DNA of 64,000 nt from Streptococcus parasanguinis (GCF_016648855.1 NZ_JACLQU010000001.1:236737-300736), one strand, 5' to 3'. Counted from the first letter of the stretch, positions 34,112 to 43,714 are shown. Made by a program: numbers and translations. Notes: generated by a model from the letters alone, not told the origin.

Positions 34112-35872
34112 TTACGCTACTTCTTCTGTGAATTGACTATTGTAGAGATCAGCATAGAATCCATTTTGGCTCATGAGTTCTTGGTGGTTACCCTGCTCGA
34201 TAATATTTCCATCTTTCATCACGAGAATCAGATCCGCATTACGGATAGTGGACAAGCGATGGGCAATGACAAAGGAGGTCCGGCCTTCCATGAGTTTGTC
34301 CATGGCTTTTTGAATCAACTCTTCTGTACGGGTATCGACAGATGAGGTTGCTTCATCCAAGATGAGGAGCGGGGCATCCTTCAAGAGGGCACGCGCAATG
34401 GTCAAGAGTTGCTTTTGACCGACGGACAAGGTGACAGAATCATCTAGCACGGTGTCATAACCATTCGGCAAGGTCCGAATAAAGTGATGGACCCCAACAG
34501 CTCGTGTTGCTGCTTCCACCGCTTCGTCTGAAATATCCGTTTGATTGAAGACCAGGTTTTCTCGAATGGTCCCCTCAAATAGCCAGGTATCTTGCAAGAC
34601 CATCGAAAAGGCATCATGAACTTCTTCTCGGCTCATGGCCTTAGTATCCACACCATCGATGGTAATTTTACCAGCTTGAATGTCGTAAAAACGCATCAAG
34701 AGATTGACCATGGTCGTCTTACCTGCACCTGTCGGACCAACAATGGCCACTTTTTGCCCCGGTTTGGCTTCAGCTGTAAAGTCATGGATAATAGTCTTGT
34801 CTGGTGAATAGCCAAAGCGAACATGCTCAAAGGTGACATGACCTTTTGGTGTTTCCAATTGACGTGTTTTTTGGGATTCGTCTTCCATTTCTTCTTCGTC
34901 TAAGAATTCAAAGACACGCCCCATAGCAGCACTGGCTGATTGCAATTGGGTAATTCCTTGGGCCATTTGACCAATTGGTTGGGTAAAGATGCGGACATAG
35001 GTCATAAAGGCCACAATGGTCCCGATGGTAATGTCTCCATTAATGGTGAGGACAGCCCCAACGATACAGACCATGACATAGCCGAAATTCCCTACAAACT
35101 GCATCAAGGGCATCATGATCCCAGAGAAGAATTGGGATTTCCACATGCTATGGTACAAATCTTGGTTGATGGCATCAAAATGATCTTTGGCTTGATGGCG
35201 GCCATTATAGGAAATAACAACATTGTGGCCACTATAGATTTCTTCAACATAGCCTGAAACTTTGGCAAGATTATCTTGTTGCTGTTTAAACAAAGGCTGA
35301 CTCTTGACCATAATGATGCTAGAAAGAGCAAAGCCAGCAAAGACGGATACAATCGCTGTGACAGCTAAGTGCCAGTCCGTCTTAAACATCATGAAGATGG
35401 AGCCGATCAATAAGACGATAGAGGAGACCATTTGAACCAAGCTTTGGTTAAAGGATTGGGTCATCAAATCCACGTCATTGGTCACACGAGACAAGGTATC
35501 TCCTTGTTCGTGACTATCAAAATATTGGAGGGGTACACGATTGATCTTTTCAGCGATGGCATTGCGCAAGCGTTCTGCGAAGCGCTGAATCATCGTTGAG
35601 ATAATGAAGCTACTGCTGTAGGACACTAGTGCTCCAACTCCATAAAGGATGGCTAAGGTCAGAGCAATCGAAGTGATCTTGTCAATATCAATGACTCCTC
35701 CCATCCCTTTTGTGATAGTATCCGTGATTTCTTTTAATTTATCCGGTCCAATAACCGTGATAATACTCGATACGACCGAAAAGAGGATAGCAACTAGGAA
35801 AAATAGGTGGAAGCCCTTCAAATAGGGAGAAAGTTGTCTCCAAAGGGACGATTCTTGTTTTGTTTTATGCAT
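34112..35872 (-). CDS. Heterodimeric ABC multidrug exporter, subunit with canonical ATPase site
   Basis: 586 residues: six-helix exporter domain (about 1-320), then the nucleotide-binding domain with Walker A VGPTGAGKTTMV, signature LSVGQKQLL, Walker B LLILDEATSSVDT and switch histidine VIAHRLST. Partner of the gene at 35865, which it overlaps by 8 bases. The pair with its MarR regulator resembles the SatAB/PatAB/LmrCD type of streptococcal drug exporters; drug specificity is inference. The frame extends upstream to 35935 inside the partner gene, but GGAG 7 bases before 35872 supports MHKTKQESS as the start. Confidence 0.9.
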   Translation of the reverse strand: MHKTKQESSLWRQLSPYLKGFHLFFLVAILFSVVSSIITVIGPDKLKEITDTITKGMGGVIDIDKITSIALTLAILYGVGALVSYSSSFIISTMIQRFAERLRNAIAEKINRVPLQYFDSHEQGDTLSRVTNDVDLMTQSFNQSLVQMVSSIVLLIGSIFMMFKTDWHLAVTAIVSVFAGFALSSIIMVKSQPLFKQQQDNLAKVSGYVEEIYSGHNVVISYNGRHQAKDHFDAINQDLYHSMWKSQFFSGIMMPLMQFVGNFGYVMVCIVGAVLTINGDITIGTIVAFMTYVRIFTQPIGQMAQGITQLQSASAAMGRVFEFLDEEEMEDESQKTRQLETPKGHVTFEHVRFGYSPDKTIIHDFTAEAKPGQKVAIVGPTGAGKTTMVNLLMRFYDIQAGKITIDGVDTKAMSREEVHDAFSMVLQDTWLFEGTIRENLVFNQTDISDEAVEAATRAVGVHHFIRTLPNGYDTVLDDSVTLSVGQKQLLTIARALLKDAPLLILDEATSSVDTRTEELIQKAMDKLMEGRTSFVIAHRLSTIRNADLILVMKDGNIIEQGNHQELMSQNGFYADLYNSQFTEEVA

Positions 35873-37667
35873 GTTCCAACTCCTCCTTAGACAATTGTGA
35901 ATAGGCAATTTCTTGATAGACTTCATTGGTCGCAAGCAATTCCTTGTGGGTACCTTGACCGACGACCTTCCCTTGATCCAAGACCAAAATCAAATCCGCA
36001 TCCATAATGGTCGAAATCCGTTGCGCAACGATCAATTTGGTCGTATCTGCCAACTTTTCTTTTAGGGCTTGTCGCAAGATCCGATCTGTTTTATAATCCA
36101 GGGCTGAGAAGGAATCATCAAAGATGAGGATCTCGGGCTTGCGTGCAAGGGCACGCGCAATCGCCAAACGTTGACGTTGTCCTCCAGAGAAGTTGCTTCC
36201 TCCTTGCGCTACTTCTGTATCCAAGCCCTTCTCTTTTGCGGCAACAAACTCTTTGGCTTGGGCCAATTCAAGAGCTTTCCAGATGGCTTCATCCTCTAAT
36301 TTTCCTTGGCTACTTTCCCCAAATTCCATATTGGAGCGAATCGTGCCACTAAAGAGCACTGCTTTTTGTGGAATGTAGCCGACTTTATTGTTCAATTCTT
36401 GGTGGCTATAGTCCTTGACATTCACCACATCCACTAAGATCTTTCCTTCTGTCGCATCGTAAAAACGCGGGATTAAATTGACCAAAGTGGATTTACCAGA
36501 ACCAGTTGATCCGATGAAGGCAACGGTTTGTCCTTTCTGAGCTGAGAAGGTCACGTGCTCAATCACAGCACGGGAAGTCCGTCCATATCGGAAGGAAACG
36601 TCTTGAAATTCTACTGTACCTGCTTGGCCTGTTGTTTCTTTTGACTCACTTGGGAAGGCTACAGACGGTTCAAGAGCCAAGACCTGATTAATCCGTTTTG
36701 CGGATACCAAGGCACGAGGAAGGATAATCAAGATGGCCACCATCATCATAAAGCCAATGACAACCTGCATGGCGTAAGAGGAGAAGGTGATCATATCTGA
36801 GAAGACCTTGGTCCGATCCGCTAATGCAGGACTGGCGAGGATCTTTGTAGGATCTTTTGGCATGGCGATATCATTGATCAAGTGCGCCCCAATCCAGTAG
36901 ATAGCCAGGGTCAACCCACTTGATACCACTGTCATAACCGGGTTCATTAAAGACATCAAACGATAAACAAAGAGATTTAGACGGGTTAAGCCCTTGTTTT
37001 CAGCCTGGAATTTTTCATTTTGATAAGCTTCTGCATTGTAGGCGCGAACCACTCGCACCCCAGTCAAACTCTCTCGTGTCGTCGCATTCAAAGCATCGGT
37101 CAAACCTTGAACCTTTTGCTGGCGTGGAAAGGCAATAAGAACCAGAACAGATAGCAGAATCAAGACCATCAAGACCGCAATCCCAACAGAAGTTGTCCAA
37201 GCATCGCTCTTGCCCCAAATCTTGGTCAAAGCCCAAATTGCCATAATGGGACCACGCGTCACGACTTGCATCCCCATGACAATCATGATTTGCAATTGAG
37301 TCAAATCGTTGGTCGTCCGGGTCAAGAGAGAGGGAACAGAGAATTTCTTGATCTCGGCATCAGAGTAATCCATCACTTGATGGAAAATCTCTCCTCGAAG
37401 CCGCGTCGTAAAGCTGGCAGCGACTCTTGAAGCTAAAAAGCCCACAAAAACTGCCATCAAAAAGCTTCCAAAAGAGAAGAGCAACATCTTGCTTCCCGGA
37501 TCCATAATATCAGAAACCTTGGTCCCATCCTTAGCTAAGAGGGTCGTGATATCAGATAAGTATTCAGGAGTCTTTAAATCCATCCAAACAGCCAGACAGA
37601 TAAAGACCGTACTAAGGGCAATCATGCCCCATTCTTTGGCGGTTAACCGCCGAAACATATTGATCAT
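35865..37667 (-). CDS. Heterodimeric ABC multidrug exporter, subunit with degenerate ATPase site
   Basis: 600 residues, transmembrane domain then ATPase domain: Walker A IGSTGSGKSTLVN, signature FSGGQRQRLAIARA, Walker B ILIFDDSFSALDY and switch region IVAQRIST. The catalytic glutamate is Asp (FDDS) and the switch histidine is Gln (AQR), the hallmarks of the degenerate half of heterodimeric exporters; the partner at 34112 keeps the canonical residues. Its ATG overlaps the marR stop by four bases, so marR and both transporter genes form one operon. Confidence 0.92.
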   Translation of the reverse strand: MINMFRRLTAKEWGMIALSTVFICLAVWMDLKTPEYLSDITTLLAKDGTKVSDIMDPGSKMLLFSFGSFLMAVFVGFLASRVAASFTTRLRGEIFHQVMDYSDAEIKKFSVPSLLTRTTNDLTQLQIMIVMGMQVVTRGPIMAIWALTKIWGKSDAWTTSVGIAVLMVLILLSVLVLIAFPRQQKVQGLTDALNATTRESLTGVRVVRAYNAEAYQNEKFQAENKGLTRLNLFVYRLMSLMNPVMTVVSSGLTLAIYWIGAHLINDIAMPKDPTKILASPALADRTKVFSDMITFSSYAMQVVIGFMMMVAILIILPRALVSAKRINQVLALEPSVAFPSESKETTGQAGTVEFQDVSFRYGRTSRAVIEHVTFSAQKGQTVAFIGSTGSGKSTLVNLIPRFYDATEGKILVDVVNVKDYSHQELNNKVGYIPQKAVLFSGTIRSNMEFGESSQGKLEDEAIWKALELAQAKEFVAAKEKGLDTEVAQGGSNFSGGQRQRLAIARALARKPEILIFDDSFSALDYKTDRILRQALKEKLADTTKLIVAQRISTIMDADLILVLDQGKVVGQGTHKELLATNEVYQEIAYSQLSKEELEHA

Positions 37668-38110
37668 TCCTCACTCCTTTTTTTCATATTCTCATAAAAT
37701 TGATGCATGACCTTGAAAAAGATGGCCAATTCTTCATCTGATACACCCACCATCATCTTCTGGTCCACTTCCTCAAAGAATTGTTTCATGTCATTCAACT
37801 TGTTTTTCACACTGTCTGTTAGGTAGACATACTTGGCCCGTTTATCGGTCGGACTAGCCTCTAAATAAATAAAGCCATTTTTCTCCATCCGCTTGATCAG
37901 GTTACTGGTCACTGATTTTGCGATATGAAGTTCCTGCTCAACATCCCGAATCAAGGTCACTTTTCCCTCCTTTTCACGATGAGATAAGAAGCTCAATACC
38001 TGACCTTGGGGTCCTGCGCTAAATTCAAGCCCCTGCTTCTTGGCCTCTCTTTCTACCATGAGGTGAATGAGATGGCCGATTTTTTTAAATTCTTGTAACG
38101 GTTTGTCCAT
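37664..38110 (-). CDS. MarR-family repressor of the ABC exporter operon
   Basis: 148 residues with a MarR winged helix: LIRDVEQELHIAKSVTSNLIKRMEKNGFIYLEASPTDKRAKYVYLTD contains recognition helix and wing. Such proteins repress adjacent efflux genes and release DNA on ligand binding. Two ATGs are adjacent (38113, 38110); the second leaves a better distance from GGAGG. Three operator-like sites surround its promoter. Confidence 0.9.
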   Translation of the reverse strand: MDKPLQEFKKIGHLIHLMVEREAKKQGLEFSAGPQGQVLSFLSHREKEGKVTLIRDVEQELHIAKSVTSNLIKRMEKNGFIYLEASPTDKRAKYVYLTDSVKNKLNDMKQFFEEVDQKMMVGVSDEELAIFFKVMHQFYENMKKRSEE

Positions 38111-38123
38111 CATTCCTCCAAAT

Positions 38124-38209
38124 AGTTCTCATAAGAACTTTAAAGTTACTATGAGAACTATTTTAGCACAAAAAAGATCCCTGTCAAGAAAAAAGTTTCT
38201 ATAAGAACT
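38124..38209 (-). promoter_or_regulatory. marR operon promoter with three MarR-like operator sites
   Basis: Minus-strand TTGACA (38182-38187), 16 bp, TAAAAT (38160-38165). Sites: AGTTCTCATAAGAACT (38124-38139, full palindrome), AGTTCTCATAGTAAC (38145-38159) and AGTTCTTATAGAAAC (38195-38209). Two lie downstream of the -10 and one just upstream of the -35. Confidence 0.8.
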
Positions 38210-38213
38210 AAAA

Positions 38214-38236
38214 AATGGAGCCGAATCGACTCCATC
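38214..38236 (-). terminator. Deformylase gene terminator
   Basis: Minus-strand ATGGAGTCGattCGGCTCCAT followed by TTTTTTAG. Confidence 0.88.
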
Positions 38237-38244
38237 CTTCATCT

Positions 38245-38655
38245 TTAGATAATAATGCCTTCTAGATGATCCATTTCATGCTGACAGATCTGGGCTGGAA
38301 AACCTGACAAACGAATCGTTTTTGCTTTCCAATTCACATCTCGATAGGCCACTGAAATCTCCTCATAACGAGTGGTTGGCCGAATCCCTACCAAGGATAA
38401 GCATCCTTCCTCTGTTTGGTAAGGCTTTTTCTTTTCAAGGAGAACAGGATTAAACAGGACCAGATTTTCACTTCCCATTCGGATGATAATCGCCCGTTTT
38501 TTCACCCCGATCATATTAGCCGCTAAACCCACACACTCAAGGAGATGAGCATTTAAGGTGTCCTGCAAATCCAAAGCCAAGGTGCGATCCTCAGGTGTCG
38601 CTTCTTCTGACTTTTGACCCAAAAATAAGACATCTTTTACAATATTCTTTTTCAT
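38245..38655 (-). CDS. Peptide deformylase-like protein (short form)
   Basis: 136 residues, shorter than housekeeping Def (about 200). Motif 2 EGCLS and motif 3 CQHEMDHLEG supply the Cys and two His that bind iron/zinc and the catalytic Glu. Motif 1 reads VGLAANMIG, with Met where typical deformylases have the catalytic Gln (GxGLAAxQ). Function as an active deformylase is therefore doubtful; the short form seems common in streptococci. The frame runs on to 38823 through R1 repeat DNA, but AGGAAG before 38655 marks the true start. Confidence 0.85.
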   Translation of the reverse strand: MKKNIVKDVLFLGQKSEEATPEDRTLALDLQDTLNAHLLECVGLAANMIGVKKRAIIIRMGSENLVLFNPVLLEKKKPYQTEEGCLSLVGIRPTTRYEEISVAYRDVNWKAKTIRLSGFPAQICQHEMDHLEGIII

Positions 38656-38689
38656 TTCTTCCTCACTTCTTGATAGATAGATGAAAGAA

Positions 38690-38865
38690 GAGAGTGGGAC
38701 AGAAATCAGTAATTCGTTAGAATTCGATTTCGTCGTCCCACCTCCGCACAGTTGAGTAGGGCTGTAAAAGCTGATGAAATCAGCGTAGTAGAGCCCACTC
38801 AAGCACTGCGTCTTGATCGACAATCCAAAAATAATTGAGAGGCTAGGACTTTTGTCCCAGCCTCC
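38690..38865 (+). repeat. R1 repeat, copy 4
   Basis: Plus-strand copy between the deformylase start and the scrK stop, full length, no T-run after its last hairpin. Confidence 0.9.
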
Positions 38866-38902
38866 TCGCTCTTGTTTCTAACCTCTAAGAGACAATTGCT
38901 TC

Positions 38903-39802
38903 TTATTTTTTAAGCTTCTCGCTCACTTCTTTTGCAAGGACAAAGTTCCCCAAGGTCGCTGAACCATTGCCAGCAACTGCAGGTGTCACAATATAATCTC
39001 TCACATCTGGTACAGGGAGGTAACCGTTCAAAAGAGCAGTAAATTTCGTGCGAACACGATCTAACATATGTTGTTGAGCCATGACTCCTCCTCCAAAGAC
39101 AATGACGTCTGGGCGGAAGGTAACTGTCGCATTCACTGCTGCTTGTGCGATGTAGTAGGCTTGAATATCCCATACATTGCTGTTGAGTTCAATGTTTTCC
39201 CCACGAATACCTGTACGAGCTTCGAGACTAGGACCAGCCGCAAAGCCTTCCAAACAGCCATTGTGGAAAGGACAAACACCCTTGAATTCTTTTTCCACAT
39301 CCATTGGGTGTTGAGCCACATAGTAGTGTCCCATTTCTGGGTGTCCAGCTCCCCCGATAAACTCACCACGTTGGATGACACCAGCTCCGATTCCTGTTCC
39401 GATTGTATAGTAAACCAAGTTTTCGATATGACCACCCGCGTTATTGCGTGCTACCACTTCGCCATAGGCAGAGCTATTCACATCTGTCGTGAAATAGATA
39501 GGTACATTCAAGGCACGACGGAAGGCCCCAACGATATCTACATTGGCCCAATTCGGTTTTGGAGTCGTTGTGATGAAACCATAAGTGTTTGAATTTGGAT
39601 CGATATCAATTGGTCCAAATGAACCAATCGCAAGCCCAACTAGATCCTCAAATTTTGAGAAAAATTCAATACACTTATCAATCGTCTCAATTGGCTTGGT
39701 TGTTGGAAATTGTACTTTTTCCACAACATTATAGTTTTCATCACCAACTGCACAAACAAATTTTGTACCGCCAGCTTCCAAACTTCCATATAATTTTGTC
39801 AT
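38903..39802 (-). CDS. scrK: Fructokinase, ROK family
   Basis: 299 residues. ROK features: the ATP-binding LYGSLEAGGTKFVCAVGD, the zinc-binding region GHPEMGHYYV...CPFHNGCLEGFAAGPSLEAR (His and Cys cluster at about 155-190), and the GGGVMAQ loop. It phosphorylates the free fructose released by ScrB. Ribosome site AGGAG 6 bases upstream. It follows scrA after a terminator and has its own extended -10 TGCTATAAT (hexamer 39841-39846). Confidence 0.93.
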   Translation of the reverse strand: MTKLYGSLEAGGTKFVCAVGDENYNVVEKVQFPTTKPIETIDKCIEFFSKFEDLVGLAIGSFGPIDIDPNSNTYGFITTTPKPNWANVDIVGAFRRALNVPIYFTTDVNSSAYGEVVARNNAGGHIENLVYYTIGTGIGAGVIQRGEFIGGAGHPEMGHYYVAQHPMDVEKEFKGVCPFHNGCLEGFAAGPSLEARTGIRGENIELNSNVWDIQAYYIAQAAVNATVTFRPDVIVFGGGVMAQQHMLDRVRTKFTALLNGYLPVPDVRDYIVTPAVAGNGSATLGNFVLAKEVSEKLKK

Positions 39803-39840
39803 GTTGGCTCCTTTTTTATTATGAAAAATATCCTGTATTT

Positions 39841-39849
39841 ATTATAGCA
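39841..39849 (-). promoter_or_regulatory. scrK extended -10
   Basis: Minus-strand TGCTATAAT; no convincing -35 at 17 bp. Confidence 0.5.
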
Positions 39850-39913
39850 TATTTTGTAGTCAATCTTTTTCTCTTCTCTAAAGAAAAAACACACCTTTTT
39901 TGAGAAATAAAAT

Positions 39914-39945
39914 TCAAGGACTGGAGATGATAGACCAGTCCTTGA
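39914..39945 (-). terminator. scrA terminator
   Basis: Minus-strand TCAAGGACTGG...CCAGTCCTTGA followed by ATTTTATTT; an 11-bp perfect stem. Confidence 0.9.
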
Positions 39946-39960
39946 GAACTTATTTTTCGA

Positions 39961-41880
39961 TTAAGCTTTAACTTCGATGATTGCATCACCCTTCGCAACA
40001 GATCCAGTTGCAACAGGTGTGACAGAAGCAAAGTCAGCTGTGTTAGTGACGATCACCATAGTTGTGTCTTCAAGACCAGCTGTGGCAATTTTCGCTGCAT
40101 CAAATGTACCAAGGACATCACCAGCTTTAACTTTATCGCCTTGAGCTACTTTTTGATCAAATCCTTCACCGTTCATTGATACTGTATCAATCCCAACGTG
40201 GATCAAGATTTCAGCACCATTAGCTGTTTTCAAACCGTAAGCGTGACCCGTTGCAAAAGCAATGGTTACTTCAGCATCCGCTGGTGCATAGACAACGCCT
40301 TCAGTTGGTTTGATGGCAATTCCTTGTCCCATCGCACCACTTGAGAAGACAGGATCATTCACATCAGACAAAGCAACAGCTTGACCAACGATCGGAGAGA
40401 TAATGGTTTCGTCTTGAAGAGATGCTGGAATAACTCCAGTTGTTTCTTCTTCAATAATTGCACCAGCTTCTTTGTCCTCTGCAGGAACTGATGAAGCTTC
40501 ATCTTCATAACCAAACATATAAGTCAAACCGAAACTTAGTGCAGTTGTAAATACAACCATAAATACATATTTCAATAATTGACCATTTAGATAGAGAAGT
40601 GTACCTGGAATAATTGTAATACCAAATCCTGTACCAGCCAGATTTAACATAGATGCAATCCAACCACCTACAGCACCTGCTCCCAAAGCAATAACGAATG
40701 GTTTCACATAACGCAAGTTCACCCCGAAGATTGCAGGCTCAGTAATACCTAGCAAAGCAGAAATAGTTGCTGGGAATGCTAAAGCTTTCACTTTTTGAGA
40801 TTTAGATTTTACTGCCACTGCTAAAGTAGCACCAGCTTGCGCAGTCATAGCAGCTGTAATAATTGCATTAAATGGATCTTTTTTATCTGCAGTAATTAAT
40901 TGTGATTCAAGAAGATTAAAGATATGATGGACGCCGGTAACGACAATCAACTGATGAACGCCACCAATAAGAAGACCTGCAAGACCAAATGGTAAATTCA
41001 AAATAAACTTAGTTACATTTAGTACATATTCTTCGATACTGTGGAAGAATGGACCAATAATAAACAAAGCGAGGAATGACATGATTGTCAATGTGAATAA
41101 TGGAACCAATAACAAATCTAAGACATCTGGAATTTTCTTATGGAGCCATTTTTCAAGTTTCGCACCAATTAGACCAACGAAGAAAGCGGGAAGAACTGAG
41201 TTCTGGAATCCAACCACATGATGGAAGATACCAAAATATGTTGCTGCTTTAGAAGGATCTTCCGCAACAACCCACGCATTTGGAAGTGTCGGACTAACCA
41301 TCATCAAACCAATTACAATCCCAAGAACAGGATTTCCTCCAAATACTCGGAACGCAGACCATGAAATCAAGGCTGGGAAGAAGGCAAACGCGGTATCAGT
41401 TAAAATTGTTGAATAGGTATAAAAATCAGTAGATTTAAATGCGTCTGCTGTTGTACCAAACAAAGCCAAAACCTGGTCTTGAGCAATAGCACCGCGAATC
41501 CCCATAAACAATCCAGTTGCAACGATCGCTGGTAAAATTGGCACAAAAACGTCTCCAAAGGTACGGATCGCACGTTGGAACCAGTTTCCTTGTTTAGCAG
41601 CTTCAGCTTTCATTTCATCTTTTGATGATGTTGGTAAGCCAAGAGCTACCACTTCATCATAGATCTTGTTTACAGTACCAGTACCAAAGATGATTTGGTA
41701 TTGACCTGAGTTAAAGAAAGCACCTTGTACTTTTTCAATGTTCTCAACAACATCTTTGTTGATTTTTGATTCATCTTTTACCATCACGCGAAGACGAGTC
41801 GCACAGTGAGCAACACTGCTAACGTTCTCAACCCCACCGATTGCATCGATGACTTTTTTTGCAATTTCTGTATTTGACAT
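39961..41880 (-). CDS. scrA: Sucrose-specific PTS EIIBCA
   Basis: 639 residues. EIIB at 1-85 with the phosphocysteine in VAHCATRLRVMV; EIIC with about ten helices (FGDVFVPILPAIVATGLFMG, GVHQLIVVTGVHHIFN); EIIA from about 480 with the phosphohistidine in ILIHVGIDTVSMNG. It takes up sucrose as sucrose 6-phosphate. A TTG two codons upstream is possible, but the ATG at 41880 is the usual start. It is transcribed away from scrB across a 380-bp region with three ScrR-like sites. Confidence 0.96.
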   Translation of the reverse strand: MSNTEIAKKVIDAIGGVENVSSVAHCATRLRVMVKDESKINKDVVENIEKVQGAFFNSGQYQIIFGTGTVNKIYDEVVALGLPTSSKDEMKAEAAKQGNWFQRAIRTFGDVFVPILPAIVATGLFMGIRGAIAQDQVLALFGTTADAFKSTDFYTYSTILTDTAFAFFPALISWSAFRVFGGNPVLGIVIGLMMVSPTLPNAWVVAEDPSKAATYFGIFHHVVGFQNSVLPAFFVGLIGAKLEKWLHKKIPDVLDLLLVPLFTLTIMSFLALFIIGPFFHSIEEYVLNVTKFILNLPFGLAGLLIGGVHQLIVVTGVHHIFNLLESQLITADKKDPFNAIITAAMTAQAGATLAVAVKSKSQKVKALAFPATISALLGITEPAIFGVNLRYVKPFVIALGAGAVGGWIASMLNLAGTGFGITIIPGTLLYLNGQLLKYVFMVVFTTALSFGLTYMFGYEDEASSVPAEDKEAGAIIEEETTGVIPASLQDETIISPIVGQAVALSDVNDPVFSSGAMGQGIAIKPTEGVVYAPADAEVTIAFATGHAYGLKTANGAEILIHVGIDTVSMNGEGFDQKVAQGDKVKAGDVLGTFDAAKIATAGLEDTTMVIVTNTADFASVTPVATGSVAKGDAIIEVKA

Positions 41881-41910
41881 TTGCAAAAATCTCCTTATTT
41901 TTTATTGTTT

Positions 41911-41979
41911 TGAAAACGGTTCACCCGCCTCTACGTTTTTAATTGTACCACGTATTGAAAATATGTCAACCGTTTTGCA
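41911..41979 (-). promoter_or_regulatory. scrA promoter with two ScrR-like operators
   Basis: Minus-strand TTGACA (41964-41969), 16 bp, TACAAT (41942-41947). Site at 41964-41979 reads TGCAAAACGGTTGACA on the minus strand and contains the -35; a second, TGAAAACGGTTCA, is in the leader at 41911-41923. Confidence 0.78.
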
Positions 41980-42158
41980 GGATTTTTTTGAAACTTTTTT
42001 GGACTTTTTGACACCTTTTGATAGCATGAAACTATTTTCATTTTGAGACAAGCCTATACTACGCTTTTTAGCACTTTAAACCAGTCTTTTATTTTCATTT
42101 TCTTTCATTTTTTCATAGATTTCCAACTTCTCCTCTTTTCTTCAAGCTACAAAATAGA

Positions 42159-42230
42159 TGTCAATCGTTTGACATTTTTTGCCATTTTTTTCATTTATCG
42201 CTTGCATTTTTAATAGGAAATCGGTACTAT
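42159..42230 (+). promoter_or_regulatory. scrB promoter and upstream ScrR-like operator
   Basis: TTGCAT (42202-42207), 17 bp, TACTAT (42225-42230). The palindrome TGTCAATCGTTTGACA lies at 42159-42174, about 28 bp upstream of the -35. Confidence 0.75.
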
Positions 42231-42259
42231 GGAAGTAAGAAAAAATTCGGAGGAATAAA

Positions 42260-43714
42260 ATGGAATGGACAACTGAACGTCGTTACAGACGTTACGAAGA
42301 CTGGACAGAAGATGAAAAGCAAGCCATCCAAGAAAACATGGCGAAATCTCCTTGGCATACACACTACCATGTAGAGCCAAAAGCTGGTCTCTTAAATGAT
42401 CCTAACGGTTTTTCCTACTTTGATGGAAAATGGATCTTGTTTTACCAAAATTTCCCATTTGGTGCAGCCCATGGGTTAAAATCATGGGTACAAACAGAAA
42501 GTGAAGACTTGGTTCATTTCAAAGAAACTGGGGTAACGCTTCTTCCAGACACAGATCTGGATAGCCATGGAGCTTATTCCGGATCAGCTATGCAGTTTGG
42601 TGACAAACTATTCCTATTCTACACCGGAAATGTCCGTGATGCAGAATGGGTTCGTCATCCTTACCAAGTCGGTGCTTTGATGGACAAGGACGGAAAGATT
42701 GAAAAAATTGACAAAATCTTGATTGATCAACCGGCTGACTCTACGGATCACTTCCGTGACCCACAGATTTTTAATTTCAAGGGTCAATTCTACGCTATCG
42801 TTGGCGGTCAAGACCTTGAGAAGAAAGGATTCATCCGTCTCTATAAGGCTGTAGATAACGACTATACCAACTGGATTGCAGTCGGTGACTTGGATTTTGC
42901 AAACGATCGGACAGCTTATATGATGGAATGTCCCAACCTAGTCTTTGTTGGAGACCAACCCGTTCTTCTCTACTGCCCTCAAGGCTTAGATAAATCCGTT
43001 CTCGATTATGACAATATCTATCCAAATATGTACAAGATCGGGGCAAGCTTTGACCCAGAAAAGGCCAAAATGGTTGATGTATCTGAATTGCATAATCTCG
43101 ACTATGGTTTTGAAGCCTATGCCACTCAAGGATTTAATGCACCTGATGGACGTGCCTATGCTGTTAGCTGGCTAGGTCTTCCAGACGTTTCTTATCCAAC
43201 AGATTCCTATGACTACCAAGGAGCTCTCTCACTGGTCAAAGAATTAACCATCAAAGATGGCAAGCTCTACCAATACCCAGTTGAAGCGATCAAGGACTTG
43301 CGCGCTGAGAGTGAGGCATTTGCCAACAAGGCTCAAACCAAGAACTGCTATGAATTGGAATTGCAGTTTGAAAAAGATAGCCAGAATGAAATCGTCCTCT
43401 TTGCAGATGCAGAAGGAAAGGGCTTAGTTCTCACATTTGATCTGGCTAAAGGATTGGTCACAGTGGATCGTAGCCAGGCTGGTGAGCAATATGCCCAAGA
43501 ATTCGGTACGAGCCGTAGCTGCACAATCGCTAACCAAGCGACGACTGCTAATATTTTCATTGACAATTCAATTTTTGAAATCTTTATTAATAAAGGAGAA
43601 AAAGTATTTTCTGGTCGGGTCTACCCACATGCGGATCAAAATGGAATCTTGATCAAGTCTGGAACCCCTACTGGAACTTACTACGAACTTGATTATGGTC
43701 GCAAAGCTAACTGA
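42260..43714 (+). CDS. scrB: Sucrose-6-phosphate hydrolase, GH32
   Basis: 484 residues. The nucleophile is in LLNDPNGFSYF (NDPNG, about residue 47), the transition-state Asp in FRDPQIF, and the acid/base Glu in MMECPNLVF; a beta-sandwich C-terminal domain closes it. It splits sucrose 6-phosphate into glucose 6-phosphate and fructose. Ribosome site GGAGG 6 bases upstream. It overlaps scrR by 20 bases. Confidence 0.97.
   Translation: MEWTTERRYRRYEDWTEDEKQAIQENMAKSPWHTHYHVEPKAGLLNDPNGFSYFDGKWILFYQNFPFGAAHGLKSWVQTESEDLVHFKETGVTLLPDTDLDSHGAYSGSAMQFGDKLFLFYTGNVRDAEWVRHPYQVGALMDKDGKIEKIDKILIDQPADSTDHFRDPQIFNFKGQFYAIVGGQDLEKKGFIRLYKAVDNDYTNWIAVGDLDFANDRTAYMMECPNLVFVGDQPVLLYCPQGLDKSVLDYDNIYPNMYKIGASFDPEKAKMVDVSELHNLDYGFEAYATQGFNAPDGRAYAVSWLGLPDVSYPTDSYDYQGALSLVKELTIKDGKLYQYPVEAIKDLRAESEAFANKAQTKNCYELELQFEKDSQNEIVLFADAEGKGLVLTFDLAKGLVTVDRSQAGEQYAQEFGTSRSCTIANQATTANIFIDNSIFEIFINKGEKVFSGRVYPHADQNGILIKSGTPTGTYYELDYGRKAN

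Noticed and set aside
37639..37652. GGCGGTTAACCGCC palindrome inside the exporter gene
   Set aside because: It is internal to well-conserved coding sequence near the start and has no partner site at the promoter; chance is likely.
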